Shown: positions 34,816-43,377 of the stretch, piece by piece
How positions within the stretch are numbered: the first letter of the stretch is position 1
Layout: each line of letters opens with the position of its first letter
Origin: Acetobacter musti
GTDB taxonomy: Bacteria; Pseudomonadota; Alphaproteobacteria; Acetobacterales; Acetobacteraceae
Direction: 5' to 3'
NCBI RefSeq assembly: GCF_011516835.1
Contig: NZ_WOTB01000014.1
Location: 1 to 64,000 of the forward strand
DNA: 64,000 nt
Made by a program: the position numbers and the translations under genes
Notes under the pieces: generated by a model
The model's database searches: none
The model's input: the letters and a program-made list of their open reading frames with translations, nothing else
What the model was told of the DNA's origin: nothing

Positions 34816-37272
34816 ATGCGAGATAACAGCGGGAGGTTATGGTCGCTCATAACCTCGGTTCTGCTCGGCCTGACAGGACTTTTCCTGTTCTTTGGCGGGG
34901 CGCAGCTCCTCTTCCTTGGCGGCTCATGGTTCTACATTCTGGCCGGCTGCGTCATGATCGGCGCGGCGGCGGCGGGCTTTAAGAACCCGAAGCTGGCGGT
35001 CCGTCTGTATGCCGGGCTTCTGCTGGTGGCGACGATCTGGTCGCTGTTTGAGGTCGGTTTCAACATCTGGGGGCTGGAAGTCCGGCTTCTGACGCTGGTG
35101 GGTCTGGGCGCCTGGCTGCTGATTCCGGGTGTGTGGCGTTCGGGCACGAACTGGCTGGCTGACAAGCGGGAAGTGCTGGGGGCGCTGGCGGTGTCCTGTC
35201 TGGCGCTGATTGTCAGCTGTTTTACGTCCTATTCGATCGACGGCACGGTGCCGGATGACCGGATGGTGGCGCAGGGTCAGCCCGATCCGGCGGCGGACGG
35301 GGTGCCGGATGGCGACTGGTCGGCCTATGGCCGTACGATGGGGGGCGACCGCTATTCGCCGCTGAGCCAGATCAACCGGTCGAATATCGGGTCTCTGAAG
35401 CGGGCCTGGGTGACGCGCACGGGTGACGTGCAGCAGGAGGGCGAGGGCACGGTCGCGGGTCCGGACCAGGGGCATGAGTTCAACCTGGAAGTCACGCCGA
35501 TCAAGGTTGGCAACACGCTGTATATGTGCACGCCGCACAGCTGGGTGATGGCGATGGACGCCGCGACCGGCAAGGTGAAATGGAAGTTCGATCCGCATCC
35601 GGCGGCCGCCGATCTGGCGAAGAACGTGTATCTCGCCTGCCGTGGCGTGACGTATTATCACGTGCCGGACGAGATTCAGACGGACTGTCGCGACCGCATC
35701 TATTCGCCGGTTGCTGACGTCCGCATGGTCGCGCTCAACGCGGAGACCGGGAAGACCTGCGAGGATTTCGGCGATCACGGCTTTATCTCGCTGCGCGAGT
35801 ATCTGGGTCATGTGCCGCACGGGTTCCACTTCATCACCTCGCCGCCGCTGGTGGCGAAGAACCGCCTGATTACGGGTGGCTGGGTGTTCGACAACCAGGC
35901 GAATTTCGAGCCGTCCGGTGCGATCCGCGGCTTTAATGCGACGACGGGCGCGCTGGAGTGGGCATGGGATGCGGGGCATAATCCGGAGACCTGGAAGCCG
36001 GGGCCGGACGATGTTCTGACGCGCGACACGCCGAACGCCTGGGGTGTTTACACAGCCGATCCGGCGCTTGGGCTGGTTTATATTCCGACGGGAAATTCGC
36101 CACCGGATAACTGGGGTGGCACGCGGCGTCCGTTCGACGATGCGACATCCTCTTCGACGATTGCTCTGGATATCGAGACGGGTGAGCGGCGCTGGACCTA
36201 CCAGACGGTGCATCATGACCTGTGGGACATGGATATTCCGTCCGGGCCGTCCATGGTTGAGCTGCCGGGTCCGAATGGCGAGACGATTCCGGCGCTGGTG
36301 CAGAGCACGAAGCGCGGTGAGTTCTTCGTTCTGGACCGTCGCACCGGTCAGCCGGTTCCGGGATATCCGGTGGAGGAGCGTCCTGTTCCGACGGCGGGTC
36401 ATGCGCCGGACGATCATGTGTCTCCGACGCAGCCCTATCCGGCGGCGATGCCGAGCCTGACGCCTCCTGATCTGAAAGAGAGCGACATGTGGGGCGCGAC
36501 GCTGCTGGATCAGATGATCTGCCGTATCGAGTATCGTCAGTCGGCCTATGAGGGGCAGTTCACGCCGCCGCATGTCGGCCAGACGACGATCGTTTATCCG
36601 GCGTTCTATGGCGTGGTTGACTGGCAGGGCATCACGATCGACCCGCAGCGGAAGATCATGCTGGCGAATGCGAGTTATCTGCCGTTCCGGATCAAGCTCG
36701 ATCATCGTCAGAAGCTGGAAGGCGATGGCATTCTGCCGAAATGGAACGGCCAGGGGGATGAGCCTGCCGCGAAGGGGGATGCGCTGTCCGTGTCGCCTGA
36801 CTACGGCACACCGTATATCGCTCTGACCAATCCGTGGCTGAATCCGCTGCAGATTCCGTGCAAGGGGCCGGTCTGGGGCACGCTGTCGGCGATCGATCTC
36901 GTGACGAAGAAGATCATCTGGCAGCACCCGGTGGGGACGACGCGCGACACCGGGCCTTTCCGGACGCACAACAACCTGCCGCTGCCGACGGGCATGTATA
37001 ACATCGGCGGCAACATCGTGACCAAAGGCGGCGTGGTGTTCATGGGCGCGACGGCGGACGACTATCTGCGCGCCTTTGATCTGGCTACGGGCAAGGTGCT
37101 GTGGAGCGATCGTCTGCCAGCGGGCGGGCAGGCCACGCCGATGTCCTATGAGATCGGGGGGAAGCAGTATGTGCTGATTGCCGCCGGTGGTCATGGCGGT
37201 CTTGGCACCCGCAGCGGCGATTACATCATTGCCTATACGCTTGATGGTCAGCAGGGAACTGCGGCCCGATAA
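34816..37272 (+). CDS. gcd: Membrane-bound PQQ-dependent glucose dehydrogenase
   Basis: An 818-residue quinoprotein, close to the usual length of about 800. The N-terminus has five membrane helices (about residues 10-140), followed by the eight-bladed PQQ propeller. Visible motifs: WSAYGRTMGGDRYSPLSQI, the Trp-docking repeats (AMDAATGKVKWKF, ALDIETGERRWTYQ), HHDLWDMDIP, RGEFFVLDRRTG, and the C-terminal AAGGHGGLGTRSGDY with the glucose-specificity His. It oxidises glucose to gluconolactone at the periplasmic face and reduces ubiquinone, the hallmark incomplete oxidation of acetic acid bacteria. A strong hairpin and an outer-membrane protein gene follow. Confidence 0.96.
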   Translation: MRDNSGRLWSLITSVLLGLTGLFLFFGGAQLLFLGGSWFYILAGCVMIGAAAAGFKNPKLAVRLYAGLLLVATIWSLFEVGFNIWGLEVRLLTLVGLGAWLLIPGVWRSGTNWLADKREVLGALAVSCLALIVSCFTSYSIDGTVPDDRMVAQGQPDPAADGVPDGDWSAYGRTMGGDRYSPLSQINRSNIGSLKRAWVTRTGDVQQEGEGTVAGPDQGHEFNLEVTPIKVGNTLYMCTPHSWVMAMDAATGKVKWKFDPHPAAADLAKNVYLACRGVTYYHVPDEIQTDCRDRIYSPVADVRMVALNAETGKTCEDFGDHGFISLREYLGHVPHGFHFITSPPLVAKNRLITGGWVFDNQANFEPSGAIRGFNATTGALEWAWDAGHNPETWKPGPDDVLTRDTPNAWGVYTADPALGLVYIPTGNSPPDNWGGTRRPFDDATSSSTIALDIETGERRWTYQTVHHDLWDMDIPSGPSMVELPGPNGETIPALVQSTKRGEFFVLDRRTGQPVPGYPVEERPVPTAGHAPDDHVSPTQPYPAAMPSLTPPDLKESDMWGATLLDQMICRIEYRQSAYEGQFTPPHVGQTTIVYPAFYGVVDWQGITIDPQRKIMLANASYLPFRIKLDHRQKLEGDGILPKWNGQGDEPAAKGDALSVSPDYGTPYIALTNPWLNPLQIPCKGPVWGTLSAIDLVTKKIIWQHPVGTTRDTGPFRTHNNLPLPTGMYNIGGNIVTKGGVVFMGATADDYLRAFDLATGKVLWSDRLPAGGQATPMSYEIGGKQYVLIAAGGHGGLGTRSGDYIIAYTLDGQQGTAAR

Positions 37273-37280
37273 TAACGGGA

Positions 37281-37318
37281 AAACAGCAGGCAGCCGGAGC
37301 GCCGGCTGCCTGCTGTTT
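37281..37318 (+). terminator. Long perfect hairpin after gcd
   Basis: A perfect 17-base inverted repeat (AAACAGCAGGCAGCCGG with its complement) around an AGCG loop, starting 8 bases after the gcd stop and ending 21 bases before the next start. The 5' A run and 3' T run make it work as a terminator on either strand. Because the next gene follows so closely it may attenuate rather than fully stop transcription. Confidence 0.8.
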
Positions 37319-37339
37319 CTATTCAGGGGAGATACCCCA

Positions 37340-38236
37340 ATGCGTCTGACGGACAATCCGGAATGGCTTCGCGCTCTGCGCTTTCTCTCCGCTGTTGCAG
37401 CCATTGCGCTGTCCGGCGCGGGGAAGGCCAGGGCGGCGGACGTCACTCTTGGTATTATCGGGCCGCATGAATACGACCTGCCGGTCGATTTCAAGCCGTT
37501 CAACGTGCTGGTGCAGTACGGGGACGGGAATGCGGCCGGCAGCTCCTACAATAGTCTCGGGCAGCGTCATGCCGAGGGTGGAAGCCACACCTGGGCGGGA
37601 ATGACGAAATATGTGCATTTTCGCAGCTTCGATGCGATTCCGCATGTGGGTTTCGCGTTCGAGCTGATTCAGACGGAGAGTTATTCTCTGGCGAACGGGA
37701 CGGATTCAGGCGGGCTGGGACCGACGATTACGGGACCGGCGGCATGGTTCAAACCGAACAAGCACAGCACGTTCGGGATTCAGACCTTTCTGCAGACCAA
37801 TTCCGGCACTCGGGAGGGGCTTTCGCCGGGATACTGGTCGAATATTTCAAGCTTTATCTTTGATTACGAGTGGAAGCATTTCAGTTTCGACGGCGATGCG
37901 GGGACGGTTGCCGGGGGTGGCAAGCGCAATCAGAAGGGGGGACACAGCTATTCGCCGGGGGTGGTGTTCTACACCAATCTCAGGTTCAGCTGGAAAGCCA
38001 CGAAACTTGTTGAGCCGTTCTTTGCTTTTGACTGGCAGAACGTCAAGGGCACGTATGACCGGACGATCAGCCAGTATCTTGATAACTCGAACAGCCGGGA
38101 AGTGGCGCTGGGCGGCGGGATCATGTTTAATATATCAAAGCATTTTTCTTTTACGACGCGCTATTCCCATTCTGTCGAAGGGCGGAACATTCCTGAAAGC
38201 AATGCTTATTACGTGAAGTTTGTTTATCTCTGGTAA
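37340..38236 (+). CDS. Outer-membrane beta-barrel protein (MetA-pathway/transporter-like)
   Basis: A 298-residue protein with a signal peptide (cut near GKARA|ADV) and alternating hydrophobic strands typical of a barrel: VGFAFELIQTESYSL, STFGIQTFLQTNS, FIFDYEWKHFSFDGDAG, FFAFDWQNVKGTYD and the final aromatic VKFVYLW. It resembles the phenol-MetA outer-membrane group. The ATG at 37340 has GGGGAGAT upstream; an earlier in-frame ATG would overlap gcd. Directly behind gcd, it may help sugars or sugar acids cross the outer membrane (inference). Confidence 0.8.
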   Translation: MRLTDNPEWLRALRFLSAVAAIALSGAGKARAADVTLGIIGPHEYDLPVDFKPFNVLVQYGDGNAAGSSYNSLGQRHAEGGSHTWAGMTKYVHFRSFDAIPHVGFAFELIQTESYSLANGTDSGGLGPTITGPAAWFKPNKHSTFGIQTFLQTNSGTREGLSPGYWSNISSFIFDYEWKHFSFDGDAGTVAGGGKRNQKGGHSYSPGVVFYTNLRFSWKATKLVEPFFAFDWQNVKGTYDRTISQYLDNSNSREVALGGGIMFNISKHFSFTTRYSHSVEGRNIPESNAYYVKFVYLW

Positions 38237-38373
38237 CTGCTTTCCGGTGGGCGATGCTGCCGTGCTTGTGAATTGTGGTGAAGGGTCATTATTATGTATA
38301 ACACTTATCGTTCTGAGGCTGTTATAAGGCTGGCGGAGCAGCATCTGGTCAGCGGATAAATGAACGATGAGCA

Positions 38374-39327
38374 ATGATGAAGCCGTCTCTTAACAGAGAC
38401 AGGGAGCGTGGCGTAAGCGGACCCGTGCTTTCGGGCGCGCAGACGACTGAGGTTGCGAAATCCTGGGAGCGCTGTGAGGGCGACTGGAAGCTGGACCCGT
38501 CTCAGGGGTGGAAGGCTGACGTTCTGTCCGGGGCGGAGTTCCGGCATGTCAGCGGTCGTTCGGCGACTCTGGTGCAGGTGGCGATGCCGGAGATGCGCCG
38601 GCTGTTCGGGCTGGTGCAGGGGCTGGGCCTGATGGCGCTGCTGGCTGATCCGGACGCGATGATTCTGGCCCGCTGCATTGATGAAACTCATCAGCCGCTC
38701 TGCCGTCGTCTGGAGCTGCGCGAGGGGGCGCTCTGGAATGAGAGCGAGGCGGGGACCAACGGGATCGGGACGGCTGTGCGTGACTGCTGTCCGCTTTTCC
38801 TGGGTGAGGGCGAGCACTGGCGGTTCTGTTTTTCTCTTCTTGCGAGCTATGCCGTTCCGATTTTCGATGCGCAGGGTGGTGTTGCCGGAGCGATCAATCT
38901 GGCGGCGTTTAACGGGAATGAGACGCGGCCGGCGGCGCCGCTTGTGCTGGATGCGGTGATGCAGGCCGGACGGCGCATTGAGGAGCAGTTGTTCCGGGCG
39001 CGCTATACGGGTGGGCGTGTGCTGACGCTGGGGCCGGCGGATGGGTGTTCGTCGCCGCTGGTGTCCATCAATGACGACGGGGAGATTACCGGGGCGACGC
39101 ATGCGGCCCGTGTTCTGACGGGCTGGACCGATGCGACGATCGGGGAGCATCCGAAGCTGCTGACCGAGCTGGAGGCGGGCGAGGCGCTCAGTTTTCAGAA
39201 GGCCGAGGAGAGTGTGATCCGCTCGGCGCTGGCGCTGTCGAAGGGGAATGCGGCGGCGACGGCGCGGAGTCTGGGGATCAGCCGGGCGACGCTGTACCGG
39301 AAGATGAAGGTGATGGGGCTGCGGTAG
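38374..39327 (+). CDS. GAF-domain regulator with Fis-type HTH, AcoR-like without AAA+ domain
   Basis: A 317-residue regulator. The N-terminal part (about 65-210) is GAF-like, as in AcoR (MILARCIDETHQPLCRR, ESEAGTNGIGTAVRD, YAVPIFDAQGGVAGAINLA). The C-terminus (about 275-315) is a Fis-type helix-turn-helix (ALSKGNAAATARSLGISRATLYRKMK). The sigma-54 AAA+ domain that AcoR carries between them is missing, so it probably acts on ordinary sigma-70 promoters. Its position behind gcd and the barrel gene suggests that it controls them, possibly through the dyad at 34634-34661 (inference). Confidence 0.87.
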   Translation: MMKPSLNRDRERGVSGPVLSGAQTTEVAKSWERCEGDWKLDPSQGWKADVLSGAEFRHVSGRSATLVQVAMPEMRRLFGLVQGLGLMALLADPDAMILARCIDETHQPLCRRLELREGALWNESEAGTNGIGTAVRDCCPLFLGEGEHWRFCFSLLASYAVPIFDAQGGVAGAINLAAFNGNETRPAAPLVLDAVMQAGRRIEEQLFRARYTGGRVLTLGPADGCSSPLVSINDDGEITGATHAARVLTGWTDATIGEHPKLLTELEAGEALSFQKAEESVIRSALALSKGNAAATARSLGISRATLYRKMKVMGLR

Positions 39328-39386
39328 GGTTGGCCTCTTTGATTATGGGTTGTGTGATAACAGAGTGCCTGGTGTGGTGGTTGTCC

Positions 39387-39437
39387 GGGGCTCTGCCCCG
39401 GGCCCCGCAAAGGGGCGCGGTCCCCTTGATCCCGGTT
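39387..39437. repeat. RepA element (locus 8)
   Basis: Single reversed module: CCGGGGCTCTGCCCCGG, then CAAAGGGGCGCGGTCCCCTTG and ATCCCGGTT. Confidence 0.82.
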
Positions 39438-39557
39438 TTTTAATCAGGGTTTTTCAAAAGCTTCAAAGGGGCAGAAACGGTCATAACAGACAGATGGCAT
39501 TATATTTTGCGTTCCGTTCATCTGACCGCCTCAACTAGCCTTCCACGGCAACTCTTT

Positions 39558-39660
39558 GATAAAAAGTAATAAAAGTTTTTGGGTGCCGCCTTTTTTCAAA
39601 AAGGCGGTGTCTTCTGAAGCTTTTTGAAAAAAGCTTCACCAAAAACTTTTTTATGATTTA
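39558..39660. repeat. RepB element (locus 4, reversed)
   Basis: Same element as at 18527 in reverse orientation: the GCCGCC/GGCGG hairpin comes first and the AAGC/GCTT hairpin second, between AAAAGTTTTTGGGTG and CACCAAAAACTTTTTT. It ends 10 bases from the metF stop and could terminate metF. Confidence 0.87.
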
Positions 39661-39670
39661 GAGCCTTGTT

Positions 39671-40564
39671 TCACAAGACGGTCCCGTTTTTATGCCCGAG
39701 GAGCCGGCACAGCGCCGCGCTCTGGGCCGGGCGGTTCAGGGTATAAAAATGGAAGCTCCGGACACCATGGTTCTGTAAGCGGCGGCACATCATGGCGGCG
39801 AAGGCCGTTGTAACGAGGCTGCGTGTTTCGGGATGATCGTCGAGCCCGTCGAAGAGGTTTCGGACCGTGTCCGGAATATGGGCGCCGCACATCGCCGCGA
39901 ATTTGTACGCCTGGGCGATTCCGGAAACGGGCAGAATGCCGGGGACGATTTCAGCGGTGATGCCGTGGGCCGCGGCTTTGTCGCGAAAGCGCAGGAAGAC
40001 GTCGGGATCGAAGAAAAACTGGGTGATGGCGCGGGTGGCGCCGGCGTCGAGCTTGGCTTTCAGGTTGTCGAGATCGCTTTGTGCGTTGCGGGCTTCGGGG
40101 TGGACTTCCGGATAGGCGGCGACGGAGATATCGAAAGGGGCGATCCGGGTCAGGCCGGCGACGAGTTCCGCCGCGTTCCGGTAGCCTTCCGGGTGGGGTT
40201 CGAACGGCGTGCCGGGCACGGGGGGATCACCTCGCAGGGCGACGATGTGGCGGATGCCGGCGCTGAGATATTGTCTGGCGACGTTATCGACGTCCTGTCT
40301 GGAGGCGCCGACGCAGGTGAGGTGGCCGGCGATGGGGACGTCCGTGCGCCGGGCCAGGGATGCGGCGGCGCTGATGCTGCGGTCGCGGGTGGTGCCGCCG
40401 GCGCCGTAGGTCATGGTCATGAAGTGGGGGCGGAGGCGGGCCAGTTCGTCCGCCGTCTGAAGCAGAGTCTCTTCGGCCCTGTCCGTCTTCGGCGGGAAGA
40501 ACTCGAACGAGACTTCTGTGCCGGGGTGGGGAGCAGGATGTTCGGAGTGTGTTTCAGGCGGCAT
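39671..40564 (-). CDS. metF: Methylenetetrahydrofolate reductase
   Basis: A 297-residue FAD-dependent TIM barrel that reduces 5,10-methylene-THF to 5-methyl-THF, the methyl donor for methionine synthesis. Motifs: VSFEFFPPKTD (with the catalytic Glu), FMTMTYGAGGTTRDRS, HLTCVGASR, IVALRGDPP and GATRAITQFFFD. The length is standard for bacterial MetF. It lies downstream of metE on the same strand, about 180 bases away with a RepA element in between, so MetF may supply MetE directly. Confidence 0.95.
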   Translation of the reverse strand: MPPETHSEHPAPHPGTEVSFEFFPPKTDRAEETLLQTADELARLRPHFMTMTYGAGGTTRDRSISAAASLARRTDVPIAGHLTCVGASRQDVDNVARQYLSAGIRHIVALRGDPPVPGTPFEPHPEGYRNAAELVAGLTRIAPFDISVAAYPEVHPEARNAQSDLDNLKAKLDAGATRAITQFFFDPDVFLRFRDKAAAHGITAEIVPGILPVSGIAQAYKFAAMCGAHIPDTVRNLFDGLDDHPETRSLVTTAFAAMMCRRLQNHGVRSFHFYTLNRPAQSAALCRLLGHKNGTVL

Positions 40565-40616
40565 GGGACAGGCTCATGTGTGGTTGTGAAATGGTCTTTT
40601 TTGTATCGGGATGTAT

Positions 40617-40733
40617 TCAGGGCTCTGCCCTGAAACCCGGCAGGAGGCGCGGCCTCCTGCACCTCGATTTGTTAAACAAACCGGGTTCAAAGGGACTGTG
40701 TCCCTTTGCGGGGTTCGGGGCGGAGCCCTGAGG
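40617..40733. repeat. RepA element (locus 9), between metE and metF
   Basis: Reversed module with a changed arm (CAGGAGGCGCGGCCTCCTG) followed by a forward module (GGGTTCAAAGGG...CCCTTTGCGGGG). The arm has changed on both sides together, a compensatory change that keeps the hairpin and implies that structure is selected or copied. It splits the metE-metF unit. Confidence 0.82.
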
Positions 40734-40742
40734 AACAGCGGG

Positions 40743-43007
40743 TTACGTACGCATGGCGTTGGCGGCGGCGACCATGGCGGCGATGGCCGGTTCGACTTCG
40801 GCCCATTTCCGGGTTTTGAGGCCGCAATCCGGGTTGACCCAGATCTGATCGTCTCTCAGCCGGGTCCGGGCGGTGTTCAGGAGGGCGACCATCTCATCGA
40901 CGGTGGGAACGCGCGGGGAGTGGATGTCATACACGCCTGGTCCGATTTCCGCCGGATACTGATATCCTGCGAAGGCGTCGAGCAGTTCCATCTTTGAGCG
41001 CGCGGTTTCGATGGAGATGACATCGGCGTCCATGGCGCCGATGGCGGCGATGATGTCGTTGAACTCCGAGTAGCACATATGGGTGTGAATCTGCGTGGCG
41101 TCCTGCACGCCGGAGGAGGCGATGCGGAAGGCTGTGACGGACCAGTCGAGATAAGTCTGCCAGTCGGCGCGGCGGAGGGGCAGGCCTTCGCGCAGGGCGG
41201 CTTCGTCGATCTGGATCATGGAGGCGCCGGCTTTTTCGAGATCGAGAACTTCGTCGCGGATGGCGAAGGCGATCTGGAAACAGGTCTCGCTGCGGGGCTG
41301 GTCGTCACGCACGAAGGACCAGTTCAGGATGGTGACCGGGCCGGTCAGCATGCCTTTCATCGGGCGCTTTGTGAGAGACTGTGCGTATTGCCACCAGGCG
41401 ACCGTCATCGGTTTCGGGCGGGAGACGTCACCGAAGATGATCGGCGGACGGACGCAGCGGGAGCCGTAGGACTGGACCCAGGCATGTTTCGTGAACGCAA
41501 AACCTGAGAGCTGCTCGCCGAAATACTGGACCATGTCGTTGCGCTCGAACTCGCCGTGAACCAGCGCGTCGAGGCCGATATTGTCCTGCCAGCGGACGGC
41601 GCGGGCGGTTTCGGCTTTGAGGAAGTCTTCGTAACCGGCGTCGGAGAGCAGGCCTCTGGCGTGATCGGCGCGGGCTTTGCGGACTTCCGGTGTCTGCGGG
41701 AAAGAGCCGATGGTGGTGGTCGGGAAGAGGGGCAGCTTCAGGGAGTCATGCTGAGGCTGACGTCGTTTTTCGAAAGGAGAGCTGCGCCGGGCCATCGCCG
41801 GGGTGATGGCGGCGAGGCGTGCCTTGACGGTCTGGTCGTGGATTTTCTCGTGCGCGCGGCGGGAGGCGGCGGCGCGGTCGGAGGCGTCCAGCGCGGTTTT
41901 TACGGCTTCGCGTCCGTCGCGCAGGGCGGTCGCCAGGACGCTGAGCTCGGTGATTTTCTGCACGGCGAAGGCGAGCCAGCCGGCGACATCCGGGTCCAGA
42001 TCGCGCTCGCGCTCCAGATCGACCGGCACGTGCAGCAGGGAGCAGGACGGGGCCAGGATGATGTCGCGGCGGGCGAGGAAAACGGGTTCGAGACGGTCGA
42101 GCAGGGCGCTGAGATCGGCGCGCCAGACATTGCGTCCGTCGATGACGCCGAGCGAAAGGACGAGATCCGGTCGGGCGGCTTCGAGAACCGGGGCGAGCTG
42201 CTCCGGGGCGCGGACGAGGTCGATGTGCAGCCCGTGGACGGGCAGGGACAGCGCGGTGGGAAGGTTGTCGCCGAGGGCGCCGAAATACGTGGTGAGCATC
42301 AGACGGATGCCGGGAACGGCTTTCGTCAGGGCCGCGTAGGCGTCCGTGAAGGCGGCGCGGGCGGCGTCGGACAGGTCCGTCACCAGGACGGGCTCGTCGA
42401 TCTGCACCCAGGAGGCGCCGAGTTCGGCGAGCTGTGAGAGCACATCGGCGTAAACCGGAAGCAGGCGGGGCAGGAGAGTCAGCGGGTCGCCGCCGTTCTG
42501 CATCTTGCCGAGCAGGAGGAATGTCACCGGGCCGGGCAGGACGGGGCGCGTTTCGATGCCGAGGCGTTTTGCTTCTCTGTATTCGTCCACCGCCTTTGTG
42601 GAGGACAGTGCGAAGGACTGGTCCGGTGCGAATTCCGGCACGAGATAATGATAGTTGGTGTCGAACCATTTCGTCATTTCGCCGGCGGTGACGCCGGGGG
42701 CGCCGCGGGCCATGGCGAAGTAGGTCGTATGATCGACGGGGCCGCCTTTCCAGCCGTAGCGGGCCGGGATGGCGCCGGTCATGACGCTGGTGTCCAGGAT
42801 GTGATCGTAGAGCGAGAAATCGTTGGAGGGCACGATATCCGCACCGAGATCATGCTGACACAGCCATGTGTTTTCACGAAGCCCCGCGGCGGTGCCGGAC
42901 AGGGTTTCGGGGTCGCTGGCGCCGGACCAGTATGTTTCAAGCGCCGTTTTCAGTTCGCGACGCGGACCAATACGCGGAAAGCCGAGAGTGGCAACACTCA
43001 CGCCCAT
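40743..43007 (-). CDS. metE: Cobalamin-independent methionine synthase
   Basis: A 754-residue MetE, the normal length, with the usual two TIM barrels. The C-terminal zinc/homocysteine site is visible in IHTHMCYSEFND and VNPDCGLKTRKW, and the junction LPLFPTTTIGSFPQTPEVR marks the second barrel. It transfers a methyl group from methyl-THF-triglutamate to homocysteine. The leader (43008-43300) contains a cobalamin riboswitch, so it is expected to be shut off when B12 is present. GGGAGAAC precedes the ATG. A divergent SahR-like regulator adds a second layer of control. Confidence 0.96.
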   Translation of the reverse strand: MGVSVATLGFPRIGPRRELKTALETYWSGASDPETLSGTAAGLRENTWLCQHDLGADIVPSNDFSLYDHILDTSVMTGAIPARYGWKGGPVDHTTYFAMARGAPGVTAGEMTKWFDTNYHYLVPEFAPDQSFALSSTKAVDEYREAKRLGIETRPVLPGPVTFLLLGKMQNGGDPLTLLPRLLPVYADVLSQLAELGASWVQIDEPVLVTDLSDAARAAFTDAYAALTKAVPGIRLMLTTYFGALGDNLPTALSLPVHGLHIDLVRAPEQLAPVLEAARPDLVLSLGVIDGRNVWRADLSALLDRLEPVFLARRDIILAPSCSLLHVPVDLERERDLDPDVAGWLAFAVQKITELSVLATALRDGREAVKTALDASDRAAASRRAHEKIHDQTVKARLAAITPAMARRSSPFEKRRQPQHDSLKLPLFPTTTIGSFPQTPEVRKARADHARGLLSDAGYEDFLKAETARAVRWQDNIGLDALVHGEFERNDMVQYFGEQLSGFAFTKHAWVQSYGSRCVRPPIIFGDVSRPKPMTVAWWQYAQSLTKRPMKGMLTGPVTILNWSFVRDDQPRSETCFQIAFAIRDEVLDLEKAGASMIQIDEAALREGLPLRRADWQTYLDWSVTAFRIASSGVQDATQIHTHMCYSEFNDIIAAIGAMDADVISIETARSKMELLDAFAGYQYPAEIGPGVYDIHSPRVPTVDEMVALLNTARTRLRDDQIWVNPDCGLKTRKWAEVEPAIAAMVAAANAMRT

Positions 43008-43124
43008 GGAAGTTCTCCCAGTTTTGCCGGTCGAAGCCTGCGGGCAGCCGGATGCGGGCCGTGCTGCGGGGATGCAGCGCGGGGAAACGCATGAGCCGCC
43101 CGGGACGCCCCGCCGGAGGTTTTC

Positions 43125-43300
43125 TGTGTCCTGGCAGGTCTCCTGGCTTGCGGGTCTTCGCCGGTGAGCCGTCTTCCCGGGCTGGGCACCCAGTGACGTT
43201 CTGGCTCGCGGCTCGTCGCTGACAGTTGCGGAAGCAGCGCCGGATTTACACCGGCTTCCCTCTTAGCTCCGGCGCGTGGTGGCGTGCCGGAGAACCATGA
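43125..43300 (-). promoter_or_regulatory. Cobalamin riboswitch in the metE leader
   Basis: On the minus strand the leader has the AdoCbl riboswitch landmarks in order: GCCGGAGCTAAGAGGGAAG, CCGGTGTAAATCCGGCGCTG, TTCCGCAACTGT, GGTGCCC, and the B12 box AGCCAGGAGACCTGCC near 43133-43150. It ends about 120 bases before the metE start, leaving room for an expression platform that exposes or hides the ribosome binding site. B12-bound RNA would reduce metE expression, implying that a B12-dependent MetH or B12 uptake exists elsewhere. Confidence 0.93.
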
Positions 43301-43344
43301 CACTCTGCCCATACGGCGGGGCGGGAGGCTCTGTCAAACTGTTT

Positions 43345-43375
43345 GCGTATATAAAGATATTGTTATATATAGCGC
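43345..43375. promoter_or_regulatory. AT-rich dyad between metE leader and the ArsR-type regulator
   Basis: TATATAA (43348-43354) and TTATATA (43363-43369) form a perfect inverted repeat with an 8-base spacer and GCG/CGC flanks. It ends just ahead of the regulator start at 43378 and sits about 45 bases beyond the riboswitch, where the metE promoter should be. This is the expected place for an operator of the divergent ArsR-family regulator. Confidence 0.6.
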
Positions 43376-43377
43376 GC

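Larger units (their letters stand above)
39328..39670. other. Convergent intergenic region with RepA and RepB
   Basis: RepA locus 8 and RepB locus 4 sit together between the convergent regulator and metF. No gene seen. Confidence 0.6.

Noticed and set aside
34924..37503. A minus-strand frame of 859 codons opposite glucose dehydrogenase
   Set aside because: Same low-complexity Arg/His composition; the plus strand encodes an unmistakable quinoprotein.
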